A program made the translations under genes and the position numbers. Below the pieces are notes generated by a model. It was not told the origin of the DNA and ran no database searches. It worked only from the letters and a program-made list of their open reading frames with translations. Positions 8,700 to 17,288 of a stretch of DNA of 64,000 bases are shown here, one piece after another. The number at the start of each line of letters is the position of its first letter. Within the stretch, counting starts at the first letter, position 1. Source of the stretch: Roseicella aerolata (GTDB lineage: Bacteria; Pseudomonadota; Alphaproteobacteria; Acetobacterales; Acetobacteraceae); assembly GCF_020523605.1 (NCBI RefSeq), contig NZ_JAJAQI010000010.1:62001-126000 (forward strand). The letters are read 5' to 3'.

Positions 8700-9099
8700 G
8701 CGGCAGTGACCGGAGGAGAAAGGGCGCCGAGAATGGGACCGTTATGGGCCGCGATGGCGCGGTGGCGGGCGTCCGGAGCGCTGCGATCGGCCGCAGGCCC
8801 GCCGGTCCGGGCGCAAGGCTGCAGGGGACCGTCCGGCGGCATGGTCACCCGCCCTGCGGCCGCGCCGCGCCATCGGCCGGCGCGATCGGAGGCCAGGCCC
8901 GCATCAGTCCCCGGCAGGGCATGCATCCGGTGCTTCCCTGCGATCGCGGCCGTCCACTCCAACTCCGCGGCATCGCTGGCCGGGCAGGCTGCTTCCACCC
9001 GGCCGACCAACGCCCCGGCCGCGCAGGCCGGCAGGGGAACACCCAGGTCGAGACGGGCGATCGAGTCCATGCCCGGTCGCGCAGGCGGCGGAGCCGTTC
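8700..9099. other. No recognised gene between the antitoxin remnant and aat
   Basis: A short minus-strand frame (8696-9103) lies where a toxin gene would be expected after the Phd-like remnant, but it shows no PIN-domain acidic motif. The region looks like decayed sequence. Confidence 0.35.
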
Positions 9100-9309
9100 T
9101 CACGCATCAGGCACGCCCGGCGGGAGGAACCCCGCCCAGTTCCGCCCCGGCGCATCGGTGCGGCGGACCGGCCTTCGCTGCGTCGTGGAAGCGGGCTGGT
9201 CCGCAGCTTCTGCCACCCGCTGCAATTGCGTCACCGGCTCACCCCGAAGGGCGCGTGCGGCCGGTTCCGGCAAGCGCTCCTTCGCCTCGATGATGCGGTG
9301 GCTCGACAT
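9100..9309 (-). pseudogene. Remnant of a Phd/YefM-family antitoxin
   Basis: ATG 9309 starts MSSHRIIEAKERLPE...ARALRGEPV, close to the Phd/YefM DNA-binding start (S-x-x-EAK-x-x-L...ALxGE-x-V). The usual ITRxGxPVAxL strand that follows is missing: the frame jumps to TQLQRVAEAAD and then an unrelated tail. This looks like an internal deletion in an antitoxin gene. The expected VapC/Doc-type toxin is not recognisable downstream. The family assignment rests on about 25 residues. Confidence 0.4.
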
Positions 9310-9387
9310 GCGACGACTATAGCCAGCCCCTGGCCGCACCGCCACGCGCTTGCCGGCCAGTCCCGCCTAACGTCGGGGGGAGCCTGC

Positions 9388-10743
9388 TCAGCCCGCCGCC
9401 ATCCGCTTCGCCACGAAGCGTTCCAGCCAATGGATGGTGTAGTCCCCGGCCTGGAATTCCGGATCCTCCATGATGGCGCGGTGCAGCGGCAGGGTGGTGC
9501 TGATGCCGTCCACCACCATCTCGGCCAAAGACCGGCGCAGCCGCGCAATCGCCTCGGCCCGTGTCACGCCATGCACCACCAGCTTGGCCACCAGGCTGTC
9601 GTAATGCGGCGGCACGCTGTAGCCGGAGTAGAGCGCACTATCCACGCGCACGCCGAGCCCGCCCGGCGCGTGGTAGGTGGTCACCCGGCCGGGGGAGGGC
9701 GCGAAGCTGTCGGGGTCCTCGGCGGTGATCCGGCACTCGATGGCATGGCCATGGAAGCGGATCTCCGACTGGTCGTAGCCGAGCGGCTCGCCGGCCGCGA
9801 CGCGAAGCTGCTCCTTCACCAGGTCGATGCCGCAGACCATCTCCGTCACCGGATGCTCCACCTGCAGCCGGGTGTTCATCTCGATGAAGGCGAACTGCCC
9901 GTCCTGCCAGAGGAATTCCAGCGTGCCGGCATTGCGGTAGCCGAGCTCCCGCAGCGCCCGCGTCACCTGGGCGCCGAGCGCGTCGCGCTCCGCCGCGCTC
10001 AGCACGGGCGAGCCGGCCTCCTCCACCAGCTTCTGGTGGCGGCGCTGGAGCGAGCAGTCGCGCTCGCCGAAATGCACGACGTTGCCATGGGTATCGGCCA
10101 GCACCTGCAACTCGATATGCCGGGGCCGGTCGAGATACTTCTCCAGATACACCGCATCGTCGCCGAAGGCGGCCTTCGCCTCGGTGCGGGCGACGCGCCA
10201 GGCCTCCTCCAGCTCCTCCTCGGAGCGCGCGACCTTCATGCCGCGCCCGCCGCCGCCCGCCGCCGCCTTGATCAGCACCGGGTACTTCACCTCGGCCGCG
10301 ACGGCCCGCGCCTCCTCGACCGAGGCGAGCGCGCCGCGGCTGCCGGGCACCAGCGGCACGCCGAGCCGGCGCATCGCGTCCTTGGCCGCGATCTTGTCGC
10401 CCATCATGCGGATGTGCTCGGGGCGCGGGCCGATGAAGGCGAGGCCGTGCGCCTCCACCATCTCGGCGAAATTGGCGTTCTCCGAGAGGAAGCCATAGCC
10501 GGGATGCACCGCATCCGCGCCGGTGATGGCGGCGGCCGAGAGGATGGCGGCGACGTTCAGGTAGCTGTCCCGCGCCGGGGCTGGGCCGATGCAGACGCTC
10601 TCATCCGCCAGGCGCACATGCATGGCGGCGGCATCCGCGGTGGAGTGCACCGCGACGGTGCGGATACCCATCTCCTGGCAGGCGCGGTGGATGCGCAGCG
10701 CGATCTCGCCACGATTGGCGATCAGCACCTTTCCTATGCGCAC
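9388..10743 (-). CDS. accC: Acetyl-CoA carboxylase, biotin carboxylase subunit
   Basis: 451 residues from GTG 10743, with GGAG upstream and only 6 bases after the accB stop. It carboxylates biotin on AccB using ATP and bicarbonate. Visible are the N-terminal VLIANRGEIALR, the ATP-grasp loop KAAAGGGGRGMK (about 160-171), the HFGERDCSLQRRHQK block and the EMNTRLQVEHPVTE active-site region. It is the last gene of aroQ-accB-accC. Confidence 0.97.
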   Translation of the reverse strand: MRIGKVLIANRGEIALRIHRACQEMGIRTVAVHSTADAAAMHVRLADESVCIGPAPARDSYLNVAAILSAAAITGADAVHPGYGFLSENANFAEMVEAHGLAFIGPRPEHIRMMGDKIAAKDAMRRLGVPLVPGSRGALASVEEARAVAAEVKYPVLIKAAAGGGGRGMKVARSEEELEEAWRVARTEAKAAFGDDAVYLEKYLDRPRHIELQVLADTHGNVVHFGERDCSLQRRHQKLVEEAGSPVLSAAERDALGAQVTRALRELGYRNAGTLEFLWQDGQFAFIEMNTRLQVEHPVTEMVCGIDLVKEQLRVAAGEPLGYDQSEIRFHGHAIECRITAEDPDSFAPSPGRVTTYHAPGGLGVRVDSALYSGYSVPPHYDSLVAKLVVHGVTRAEAIARLRRSLAEMVVDGISTTLPLHRAIMEDPEFQAGDYTIHWLERFVAKRMAAG

Positions 10744-10749
10744 GCGCGC

Positions 10750-11253
10750 TTACTCCACCACCATCAGCGGCTCGCCATACTCGACGGGCGTGCCGGTCTC
10801 GATCAGGATGCGGGTGACGGTGCCGGCCTTCGGCGCCTTGATCTGGTTGAAGGTCTTCATCGCCTCGATCAGCAGCAGGGTCTGGCCCTGCGCCACCCTG
10901 GCGCCCAGCGTGACGAAGGGCGGCTGCCCCGGCTCCGGCGAGAGATAGGCGACGCCGACCATGGGGGAGGCGACGAGGCCCGGATGCTTGGAGAGATCGA
11001 CCGTCTCCTCCGCCGCGGCCTGCGCCGCCGCGGGCGCGACGGGCACGGGCGCCTGGGCCGGCCCGGGCTGGCCCATCATCGGCGCCGGCCAGGCCATCTG
11101 CACGGAGGGGGTGGCAGCCGGGGCCGGCAGGGTGCGGGCCACGCGGATGCGGCTGTCCTTCTCGACCAGCTCGATTTCAGTGAGGTCGGTGTCCTTCAGG
11201 ATCTGCGCCAGGGCGCGGATCGCCTCGGGGTCGAACTGGATGCCGTTGCTCAT
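10750..11253 (-). CDS. accB: Acetyl-CoA carboxylase, biotin carboxyl carrier protein
   Basis: 167 residues. The C-terminal biotinyl domain contains [13 protein letters not shown]; Lys133 is the biotinylated residue. The N-terminal helix (about 1-45) is joined by a Pro/Ala linker (about 40-85). The start codon overlaps the aroQ stop as ATGA. It shuttles the carboxyl group from AccC to the AccA/AccD transferase; accA and accD are not in the window. Confidence 0.97.
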   Translation of the reverse strand: MSNGIQFDPEAIRALAQILKDTDLTEIELVEKDSRIRVARTLPAPAATPSVQMAWPAPMMGQPGPAQAPVPVAPAAAQAAAEETVDLSKHPGLVASPMVGVAYLSPEPGQPPFVTLGARVAQGQTLLLIEAMKTFNQIKAPKAGTVTRILIETGTPVEYGEPLMVVE

Positions 11254-11714
11254 TCTTCGTCGTCCGGGTCGCCGGCGCCGACCAGCCCCGCCATCGCCTG
11301 CAGCGCGAGCGCATAGCCCTGCACGCCCAGGCCGGCGATGACGCCGGTCGCGGCCTTCGACACATAGCTGTGGTGCCGGAATTCCTCCCGGCGATGGATA
11401 TTGGTGATGTGCACCTCGATCACCGGCAGCCCGACCGCCAGCAGGGCGTCGAGGAGCGCGATGGAGGTGGTGGTGTAGCCGGCCGGGTTGATCACGATGC
11501 CGGCCGCCCGCCCGCGGCATTCCTGCACCCAGGTGACCAGCTCGCCCTCGCCATTGGTCTGGCGGAAATCGATCGCCAACCCCAGCTCCTCCGCCGTCTC
11601 GGCGCAGAGCGCCTCGACATCGTCGAGGGTGGCGTGTCCGTATTTCTCCGGCTCGCGCGTGCCGAGCATGTTCAGGTTCGGACCGTTCAGGACGGCAATG
11701 AGCGGCGGGGTCAC
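11250..11714 (-). CDS. aroQ: 3-dehydroquinate dehydratase, type II
   Basis: 154 residues, the standard length. It converts 3-dehydroquinate to 3-dehydroshikimate in the shikimate pathway. Motifs: [19 protein letters not shown] with the catalytic Arg20 and Tyr25 loop, [13 protein letters not shown], and [18 protein letters not shown] with the catalytic histidine. First gene of aroQ-accB-accC and divergent from thiS, so both promoters must lie in the 151 bases between. Confidence 0.96.
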   Translation of the reverse strand: MTPPLIAVLNGPNLNMLGTREPEKYGHATLDDVEALCAETAEELGLAIDFRQTNGEGELVTWVQECRGRAAGIVINPAGYTTTSIALLDALLAVGLPVIEVHITNIHRREEFRHHSYVSKAATGVIAGLGVQGYALALQAMAGLVGAGDPDDEE

Positions 11715-11865
11715 GGCAGGGTGTCCTGTCGGGTGGGGGCGGACGGGCTAGCACGGGCGGATTTCGTGCCGCAAGCGTCGGGGTGCGCCGGCGCCGCCCG
11801 GCCATGCGTCCGTTGCCGGGCCGGGTGCCTTGCCGCGGGGCGCCCGCTTCGCCATGTTCCGCCGC

Positions 11866-12078
11866 ATGGAGGATACGATTTCCATCACGGTGAATGGCGA
11901 GCCCCGGCAGCTCCGCGGCCCCGCCACGGTGGCCGACCTGCTGGCGCAGATCGGTCTCGACATGCGCAAGGTCGCGGTCGAGCGCAACCTGGAGATCGTG
12001 CCCCGCTCCACCTACGCCGCGACGGCCCTGGCGGCCGGCGACCAGCTGGAGATCGTGCATTTCATCGGCGGAGGCTGA
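11866..12078 (+). CDS. thiS: Sulfur carrier protein ThiS
   Basis: 70 residues from ATG 11866 ([16 protein letters not shown]); an upstream ATG at 11854 is possible. Ubiquitin-like fold ending HFIGGG, whose terminal Gly-Gly is adenylated and converted to thiocarboxylate to donate sulfur for the thiazole of thiamine. Three bases separate it from thiG. Confidence 0.92.
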   Translation: MEDTISITVNGEPRQLRGPATVADLLAQIGLDMRKVAVERNLEIVPRSTYAATALAAGDQLEIVHFIGGG

Positions 12079-12081
12079 GCC

Positions 12082-12891
12082 ATGGACACCATCCCGACCC
12101 AGGCGGCCCAGGATGACGGCTGGGAGGTCGCCGGCCTGCGCTTCCGCTCCCGCCTGATCGTCGGCACCGGCCGCTACAAGGACCTCGAGGAGACCGGCCG
12201 GGCGATCGATGCCTCGGGCGCCGAGATCGTCACCGTGGCGGTGCGGCGGGTCAATCTCGGCGACCCCTCGGCGCCCATGCTGCAGGATTACGTGGACCCC
12301 AAGCGCTACACCTACCTGCCCAACACCGCCGGCTGCTTCACCGCGCAGGACGCGGTCCGCACCCTGCGGCTGGCGCGGGAGGCCGGGGGCTGGAACCTGG
12401 TGAAGCTGGAGGTCCTGGGCCCGCCGCCCTTCCTCTACCCCGATATGCGCGCGACCTTCGAGGCGCTGGAGGCGCTGCTGAAGGACGGCTTCCAGGTCAT
12501 GGTCTATTGCTCGGACGACCCGATCGCGGCCAAGCGGCTGGAGGAGATGGGCGCGGTCGCGGTCATGCCGCTCGGCGCCCCGATCGGCAGCGGCCTCGGC
12601 ATCCAGAACCCGGTGATGATCCGGGCGATCATCGAGAACGCCAAGGTCCCGGTGCTGGTCGATGCCGGCGTCGGCACGGCAAGCGATGCGGCGATCGCCA
12701 TGGAACTCGGCTGCGATGCGGTGCTGATGAACAGCGCCATCGCCCATGCCCGGGACCCCGTCCGCATGGCCCGCGCCATGAAGGCGGCGGTGGAGGCGGG
12801 GCGGCTGGCCTATCTGGCGGGCCGGATGCCGCGGCAATATGCCGCCGACCCGTCGAGCCCGCTGCATGCCGGGGTGATCGGGCGGAACTGA
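12082..12891 (+). CDS. thiG: Thiazole synthase
   Basis: 269 residues. It builds the thiazole phosphate of thiamine from 1-deoxyxylulose-5-phosphate, dehydroglycine or glycine imine, and ThiS sulfur. A TIM barrel with Schiff-base Lys108 ([10 protein letters not shown]) and phosphate-binding [14 protein letters not shown] and [11 protein letters not shown] loops. Only thiS and thiG are here; thiC, thiE and thiO/H must be elsewhere. No TPP riboswitch was recognised upstream of thiS. Confidence 0.95.
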   Translation: MDTIPTQAAQDDGWEVAGLRFRSRLIVGTGRYKDLEETGRAIDASGAEIVTVAVRRVNLGDPSAPMLQDYVDPKRYTYLPNTAGCFTAQDAVRTLRLAREAGGWNLVKLEVLGPPPFLYPDMRATFEALEALLKDGFQVMVYCSDDPIAAKRLEEMGAVAVMPLGAPIGSGLGIQNPVMIRAIIENAKVPVLVDAGVGTASDAAIAMELGCDAVLMNSAIAHARDPVRMARAMKAAVEAGRLAYLAGRMPRQYAADPSSPLHAGVIGRN

Positions 12892-13063
12892 GCGCCCCGC
12901 CTTCGCCGGCGAATCCCTGGTTTCCAAGGACCTTTCGGCCTTTCTGGCGGGTGGTCCCGGAGGGCAGGGGCGACCCCGTCGCACCAAACGCGATGCGGTG
13001 CTCCTCGCCCCTTGCGCCGCCCCCTGGACCGCCGCAGATGCGGGGCCGCATTCGGGGGCGGGC

Positions 13064-14248
13064 ATGGAGAGGGCAGGTGGGTCGCGCCGCGCGGCCTGGA
13101 TCGCGGCATCGCTGCTGGCGGCGGGCACGGCCTGGCTGGCGGCCGGGCAGGGCTGGCGCCTGGGCGCCCTCTGGCTGGTCGGCGCGGCGCTCGGCCTCTC
13201 GCTCTACCATGCCACCTTCGGCTTCGCCGGCGCCTTCCGGATATTGCTGGAGGAAGGGCGCGGCGCCGGGCTGCGCGCGCAGATGCTCATGCTGGCCCTG
13301 GCCGTGCTGCTGTTCCAGCCGGTGCTGGCGGAGGGCGTGCTGCTCGGCCAGCCGGTGCGCGGCTTTGTCTTCCCGGCCGGCGCCGCGCTCGTCCTGGGCG
13401 CCTTCCTCTTCGGCATCGGGATGCAGATCGGCGGCGGCTGCGCCTCCGGCACGCTCTATGCCGCCGGCGGCGCCGGCATCCGCAACCTGCTGACCCTGTT
13501 CTTCTTCGTGGCCGGCGCGACGCTCGCCGCCTGGCAGGCGGCGCTCTGGCAGGACTGGCCGGCGCTGCCCGCCCTCTCCCTGCCCGCGAGCCTCGGCCTG
13601 TGGCCGGCCATCCTCCTCGCCCTCATCGTCTTTGCCCTGGTCGCCTGGGGCTCGGCCAGGCTGGAGCGGCGCCGGCATGGCCGGGTGGAGCCGATCCTCG
13701 GCCGCGGCAGCTTCCTGACCGGCCCCTGGCCGCTCGCCTGGGGCGCGCTGGCCCTGGCCCTGCTGAATTTCGCCACCCTGGCGCTGGCCGGCCGGCCCTG
13801 GGCGATCACCTCGGCCTTTCCGCTCTGGGGCTCGCTCGCGGTCGGGGGGCTCGGCTGGGACGAGCCGGTCTTCTGGACCTATTGGGAGGAACCGACCCGG
13901 GCCGAGGCGCTGCTGCGGCCGCTCTCGACCGAACGCACCACCGTCATGAATCTCGGCCTCATCCTTGGTGCCGCGCTGGCGGCGGGGCTGGCGGGGCGCT
14001 TCCGGTGGGGCTCGCGCATCCCGGCGGGGCAGGTGGCGGGCTCGGTCTTCGGCGGCCTGCTGCTCGGCATCGGCGCGGTGCTCGCCTTCGGCTGCAATGT
14101 CAGCGCCTATGTCTCCGGCATCGCCTCGGGCAGCCTGCATGGCTGGGCCTGGATCATCCCCGGGCTGCTCGGCAACTGGGTGGGGCTGCGGCTGCGGCCG
14201 CTCTTCGGCCTCGGCCTGCCGCGCCGCACGGCGCCACAATATGCGTGA
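13064..14248 (+). CDS. YeeE/YedE family (thiosulfate/sulfur) transporter
   Basis: 394 residues and about 9-10 predicted membrane segments. Two family signature motifs, one per half: GMQIGGGCASGTLY and FGCNVSAYVSGIASG, each with the conserved cysteine that handles the sulfur substrate in characterised YeeE/TsuA proteins. ATG 13064 has GGGGGCGGG upstream; the frame is open further upstream but with weak bias. It heads a cluster of sulfur-oxidation genes, so it probably imports thiosulfate or another reduced sulfur species, or exports a sulfur product. Confidence 0.85.
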   Translation: MERAGGSRRAAWIAASLLAAGTAWLAAGQGWRLGALWLVGAALGLSLYHATFGFAGAFRILLEEGRGAGLRAQMLMLALAVLLFQPVLAEGVLLGQPVRGFVFPAGAALVLGAFLFGIGMQIGGGCASGTLYAAGGAGIRNLLTLFFFVAGATLAAWQAALWQDWPALPALSLPASLGLWPAILLALIVFALVAWGSARLERRRHGRVEPILGRGSFLTGPWPLAWGALALALLNFATLALAGRPWAITSAFPLWGSLAVGGLGWDEPVFWTYWEEPTRAEALLRPLSTERTTVMNLGLILGAALAAGLAGRFRWGSRIPAGQVAGSVFGGLLLGIGAVLAFGCNVSAYVSGIASGSLHGWAWIIPGLLGNWVGLRLRPLFGLGLPRRTAPQYA

Positions 14249-14356
14249 GATCGGCGTGGAATTTTCCATATTGCATTGAGCGACTGCGGAACATATCTGC
14301 CGGGCGAGACAGGATGCGGTGCGCTGCCGTGCCGCCCTGGTGGAGAGCGCAGACCC

Positions 14357-14659
14357 ATGCATCTGTCCCACCCCCTCGGCGCCGCGCTGCTGGCAACCAG
14401 CCTGTTTGCCGCAGGCGGCGCGGTGGCCGCCGGTCCGGCGCCGCTGGCCGCGCAGGGCTGCCTCGGCTGCCATGGCCCGAACGGTGCCGGCATCGGCTCC
14501 GGCGCGCGGCTCGCGGGCCGGGAGGCGGCGGAGCTGGAATCCATCATGCGCGCCTATCGCGCGGATCAGCGGCAGGGCACGATCATGAACCGCATTGCCC
14601 GGGGCTATACCGAGCAGGACATCGCTGCCATTGCGGCTTATTTCGCCGCGATCCGCTGA
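14357..14659 (+). CDS. fccA: Cytochrome c subunit of flavocytochrome c sulfide dehydrogenase
   Basis: 100 residues. An N-terminal signal peptide (about 1-26) and a single haem c site CLGCH (Cys35, Cys38, His39); Met in the TIMNRIARGY segment is the likely sixth ligand. It is half the length of diheme FccA, so it is a monoheme form, as in several alphaproteobacteria. It lies 14 bases before fccB and would accept electrons from the flavoprotein in the periplasm. Confidence 0.82.
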   Translation: MHLSHPLGAALLATSLFAAGGAVAAGPAPLAAQGCLGCHGPNGAGIGSGARLAGREAAELESIMRAYRADQRQGTIMNRIARGYTEQDIAAIAAYFAAIR

Positions 14660-14673
14660 GGGGGAGGCGCATC

Positions 14674-15960
14674 GTGACCCACGCCCCGACCCGCCGCGCC
14701 GCCCTCGGCGCCACGCTCGGCCTGATCGCATCCCCGCTGGCCGCCCCCGCCCTGTCCCGCGCCCAGGGGCAGGCGCGGCTGCTGGTGATCGGCGGCGGCT
14801 TCGGCGGTGCCTCGGCCGCCCGCTTCGCCCGGACCAGCTATCCGGAGCTGCAGGTCACGCTGGTCGAGCCGCTGACCCGCTTCGTCACCTGTCCCTATGG
14901 AAATTTGCTGCTCGGCGGCACCCGGCAGATCGGCGACATCACCCATGCCTATGACGGGCTGCGCGCCGCCGGCATCCGCATCCTGCACGACTGGGCGGAG
15001 GGCATCGATGCCGGTGCGAAGCGGGTCCGGCTGCGCGGCGGCGAGACGCTGTCCTATGACAAGCTGATCCTCTCGCCCGGCATCGCCATCCGCTTCGGTG
15101 CCCTGCCCGGCTATGACGAGGCCGCGGCGGAGGTCTTCCCGCATGCCTGGGTGCCCGGGGATGGCAGCCAGACCCTGCTGCTGCGCCGGCAGCTGGAGGC
15201 GATGCCGGATGGCGGCGTGGTCGGGTTCAGCATCCCGCCCAACCCCTTCCGCTGCCCGCCCGGCCCCTATGAGCGGATCAGCATGGTCGCGGCCTATCTC
15301 AGGCGCCACAAGCCGCGTTCCAAGATCCTTGCGCTCGACGCCAAGGACGCCTTCAGCAAGCAGGGCCTGTTCCAGGATGGCTGGAAGGCGCTGTACGGCG
15401 ACATGGTCGAATGGGTGCCGGCCAGCCGGGACGGCAAGGTGGCGCGCGTCGACCCGGCGGCGAAGGTGTTCGAGACCGAGTTCGGCGAGCGCCACAGGCT
15501 GGATGTGGGCAATGTCATCCCGCCGCAATCGGCGGCGCGGATCGTGCTCGGGAGCGGGCTTGCCGCCCAGACCGGCTGGGCGGAGGTGGATCCGCGGAGC
15601 TTCGCCTCGAAGGCGGCGCCCGATATCCATATCGTGGGCGATGCGATGAACGGGGCGCCCATGCCGAAATCCGGCTACATCGCCAACAACACCGCGAAGC
15701 AGGCGGTCGCCAGCGCGGTCGCGGCCCTGCGCGGGGAAGCGCCGCCCGAGGCGGTGTACTTCAACACCTGCTACAGCCATGTCGGGGAAGACTACGGCAT
15801 CAGCATCGTCGGCATCTTCCGCCCCGGCGCGGGCGGCTTCGTCGAAGTGCCCAATTCGGGCGGCGTCTCCCCCCGCGGCGACCTGCCGGAGCAGCGCCGG
15901 TTGGAGGCGATCCATGCCGACACCTGGTATGCCAGCATCACCCGGGACATGTTCGGATGA
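14674..15960 (+). CDS. fccB: Flavocytochrome c sulfide dehydrogenase, flavoprotein subunit
   Basis: 428 residues from GTG 14674, behind a GGGGGAGG ribosome-binding site. A twin-arginine signal (TRRAALGATLG) sends it to the periplasm. FAD-binding GGGFGG is at about 40-45. The redox-active disulfide that attacks sulfide is formed by Cys194 (CPPGPYER) and Cys366 (FNTCYSHV), both present. It oxidises sulfide to sulfur or polysulfide and passes electrons to the cytochrome subunit. Its stop overlaps the soxY start. Confidence 0.92.
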   Translation: MTHAPTRRAALGATLGLIASPLAAPALSRAQGQARLLVIGGGFGGASAARFARTSYPELQVTLVEPLTRFVTCPYGNLLLGGTRQIGDITHAYDGLRAAGIRILHDWAEGIDAGAKRVRLRGGETLSYDKLILSPGIAIRFGALPGYDEAAAEVFPHAWVPGDGSQTLLLRRQLEAMPDGGVVGFSIPPNPFRCPPGPYERISMVAAYLRRHKPRSKILALDAKDAFSKQGLFQDGWKALYGDMVEWVPASRDGKVARVDPAAKVFETEFGERHRLDVGNVIPPQSAARIVLGSGLAAQTGWAEVDPRSFASKAAPDIHIVGDAMNGAPMPKSGYIANNTAKQAVASAVAALRGEAPPEAVYFNTCYSHVGEDYGISIVGIFRPGAGGFVEVPNSGGVSPRGDLPEQRRLEAIHADTWYASITRDMFG

Positions 15961-16382
15961 GGATCGCCCGCCGGCCCCTGCTGCTGACGCTCGCGGCGCT
16001 GCCCTTCGGCGCACGGGCTACGCCCTCGCTGGAGGCGGCGATGCGCGAGCTGATCGGCGAGGCGCAGCCGGAGGAGGGGGGCATCGCGCTGCGCCTGCCC
16101 GCCACGGCCGAGAATGGCGGCCAGGTGCCGCTGACGGTCGCGGTGGAGAGCCCGATGACGCCGGCCGAGCATGTGGTGCGCATCCACCTGCTGGCGACCC
16201 GCAACCCGACGCCCGGCATCGCCAGCTTCCACCTGACGCCGGCGCTGGCGCGGGCGGAGGTGCAGACCCGCATCCGCCTGGCGGAGGACCAGCAGGTGGT
16301 GGCGCTGGCCGTCCTGTCCGATGGCAGGGTGCGGCGCGCTGCCGCCGAGACCCGCGTCGTCACCGGCGGCTGCATCGGGTGA
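15957..16382 (+). CDS. soxY: Sulfur carrier protein SoxY
   Basis: 141 residues; ATGA overlap with fccB. Signal peptide at about 1-20, then an Ig-like domain. The C-terminus TRVVTGGCIG carries the mobile cysteine (Cys139) on which sulfur intermediates ride; the canonical end is GGCGG, so Ile replaces Gly just after the cysteine. SoxXA, SoxB and SoxCD are not in the window. Confidence 0.9.
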   Translation: MRIARRPLLLTLAALPFGARATPSLEAAMRELIGEAQPEEGGIALRLPATAENGGQVPLTVAVESPMTPAEHVVRIHLLATRNPTPGIASFHLTPALARAEVQTRIRLAEDQQVVALAVLSDGRVRRAAAETRVVTGGCIG

Positions 16383-16386
16383 GGCC

Positions 16387-16713
16387 ATGAGCGCGCTCCA
16401 GCAACCCCGCATCCGCATCCCCCGCTCCGCCCGTCCCGGCGAGGCAATCGAGATCCGCACCCTGATCGAGCACCCGATGGAGAGCGGCATCCGCGGCCGC
16501 AGCGAGGGTGCGGTGCCGCGCGACATGCTGAACCGGCTGGTGGTGCGGCTGAACGGGGAGACGGTCTTCGCCGCCGATCTCGGCAACGGCACCTCGGCGA
16601 ACCCGTACCACGTCTTCCATGTGCGGATGGAGCGGACGGGGGAGTTCGAGTTCCTCTGGACCGATGAGCGGGGCCGCAGCGCCCGCGCCACGGCGCGGGT
16701 GACGGTCGGCTGA
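16387..16713 (+). CDS. soxZ: SoxZ, partner of SoxY
   Basis: 108 residues, the usual size, starting 4 bases after soxY. Typical PRIRIPRSARPGEAIEIRTLIEHPMESG N-terminal region and the NPYHVFHVR and FEFLWTDERG blocks. SoxZ has no signal peptide and is exported with SoxY as a complex. The last gene of the YeeE-fccAB-soxYZ cluster. Confidence 0.93.
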   Translation: MSALQQPRIRIPRSARPGEAIEIRTLIEHPMESGIRGRSEGAVPRDMLNRLVVRLNGETVFAADLGNGTSANPYHVFHVRMERTGEFEFLWTDERGRSARATARVTVG

Positions 16714-16994
16714 GGGCCGATCCGTAGCGACCGGGCGGCCGTGTGCCGGCCGCCGGGGTGGGCCTGAAGGCCCGGCAGCCCGCGCCGCCCCGCGGCCAGG
16801 GGCGCGCGCGGAGCGGCCTTCTTCAAGGGCGGCCGCTCCTCCACATCCGGAGGAACGAGGGCTGGCCGTTGGATTCCCGGCCGATTCGGGCCCCGGCGCG
16901 GTATTCACCCTGAGTCCGGCAAGGGTTCCCAGGGAGTTTCCGGCCGCCGGCCCGGCTTGCTGGAAAAAAATCCGGCCAGGGTCGATTTTCCGCT
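16714..16994. other. Intergenic sequence after soxZ
   Basis: No gene seen. The sequence becomes less GC-rich toward 16960-17000, with a run of seven A at about 16964-16970, just before the ornithine decarboxylase promoter. Confidence 0.5.
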
Positions 16995-17022
16995 TTGCAG
17001 GGGCAGGGGCGGGGCCTATACG
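16995..17022 (+). promoter_or_regulatory. Sigma-70 promoter of the ornithine decarboxylase gene
   Basis: TTGCAG (16995-17000), a 16-base spacer and TATACG (17017-17022). Transcription would start near 17029, giving an untranslated leader of about 260 bases before the decarboxylase ATG at 17289. Confidence 0.6.
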
Positions 17023-17028
17023 CGCGCC

Positions 17029-17288
17029 CAGACGCAGTACGCACGTGCCTCTGGCCCCAGGCCCACGGAATTCCGGCGCCCCTCCACAACGGCGCCAGCA
17101 TAGGGATCACCGCGGCGCAAGGTTTACGCAACGACGTCAAGCGTTCTGGCAACCCCGCCTGGCCCGCCCCGCAAGGGAGGCGATCCGGGCGGCTCACTTG
17201 GTCGCTGGTTCGTTCGACCGTTTCGTCAACTTGGGGCCGCCGTTCCCTGGCAGTGGGGGCGGTCCTCGATATTTGGAGAGGGTATGGC
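17029..17288 (+). ncRNA. Long structured leader, candidate speF-type RNA
   Basis: The leader is unusually long for this compact genome and lies directly upstream of an alphaproteobacterial ornithine decarboxylase, the setting of the known speF RNA motif. Visible pairings include self-complementary GGCGCC blocks at about 17076-17081 and 17092-17097, and GGCGGC at about 17189-17194 facing GCCGCC at about 17236-17241. The ribosome-binding site GGAGAGG is at 17275-17281. Membership of the speF family is inferred from context, not shown. Confidence 0.4.

Noticed and set aside
8696-9103. VapC-type toxin gene after the Phd-like remnant
   Set aside because: The frame has no PIN-domain acidic residues in the right order and weak codon bias.
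9226-11316. Plus-strand open frame of about 700 codons
   Set aside because: Antisense shadow of accC and accB; rich in His, Arg and Gly with no domain.
11715-11865. TPP riboswitch upstream of thiS
   Set aside because: Only 151 bases shared with the divergent aroQ promoter, and no CUGAGA-type thi-box sequence was found.
12629-14731. Minus-strand open frame of 700 codons
   Set aside because: Antisense to thiG, the YeeE transporter and fccA; low-complexity composition.
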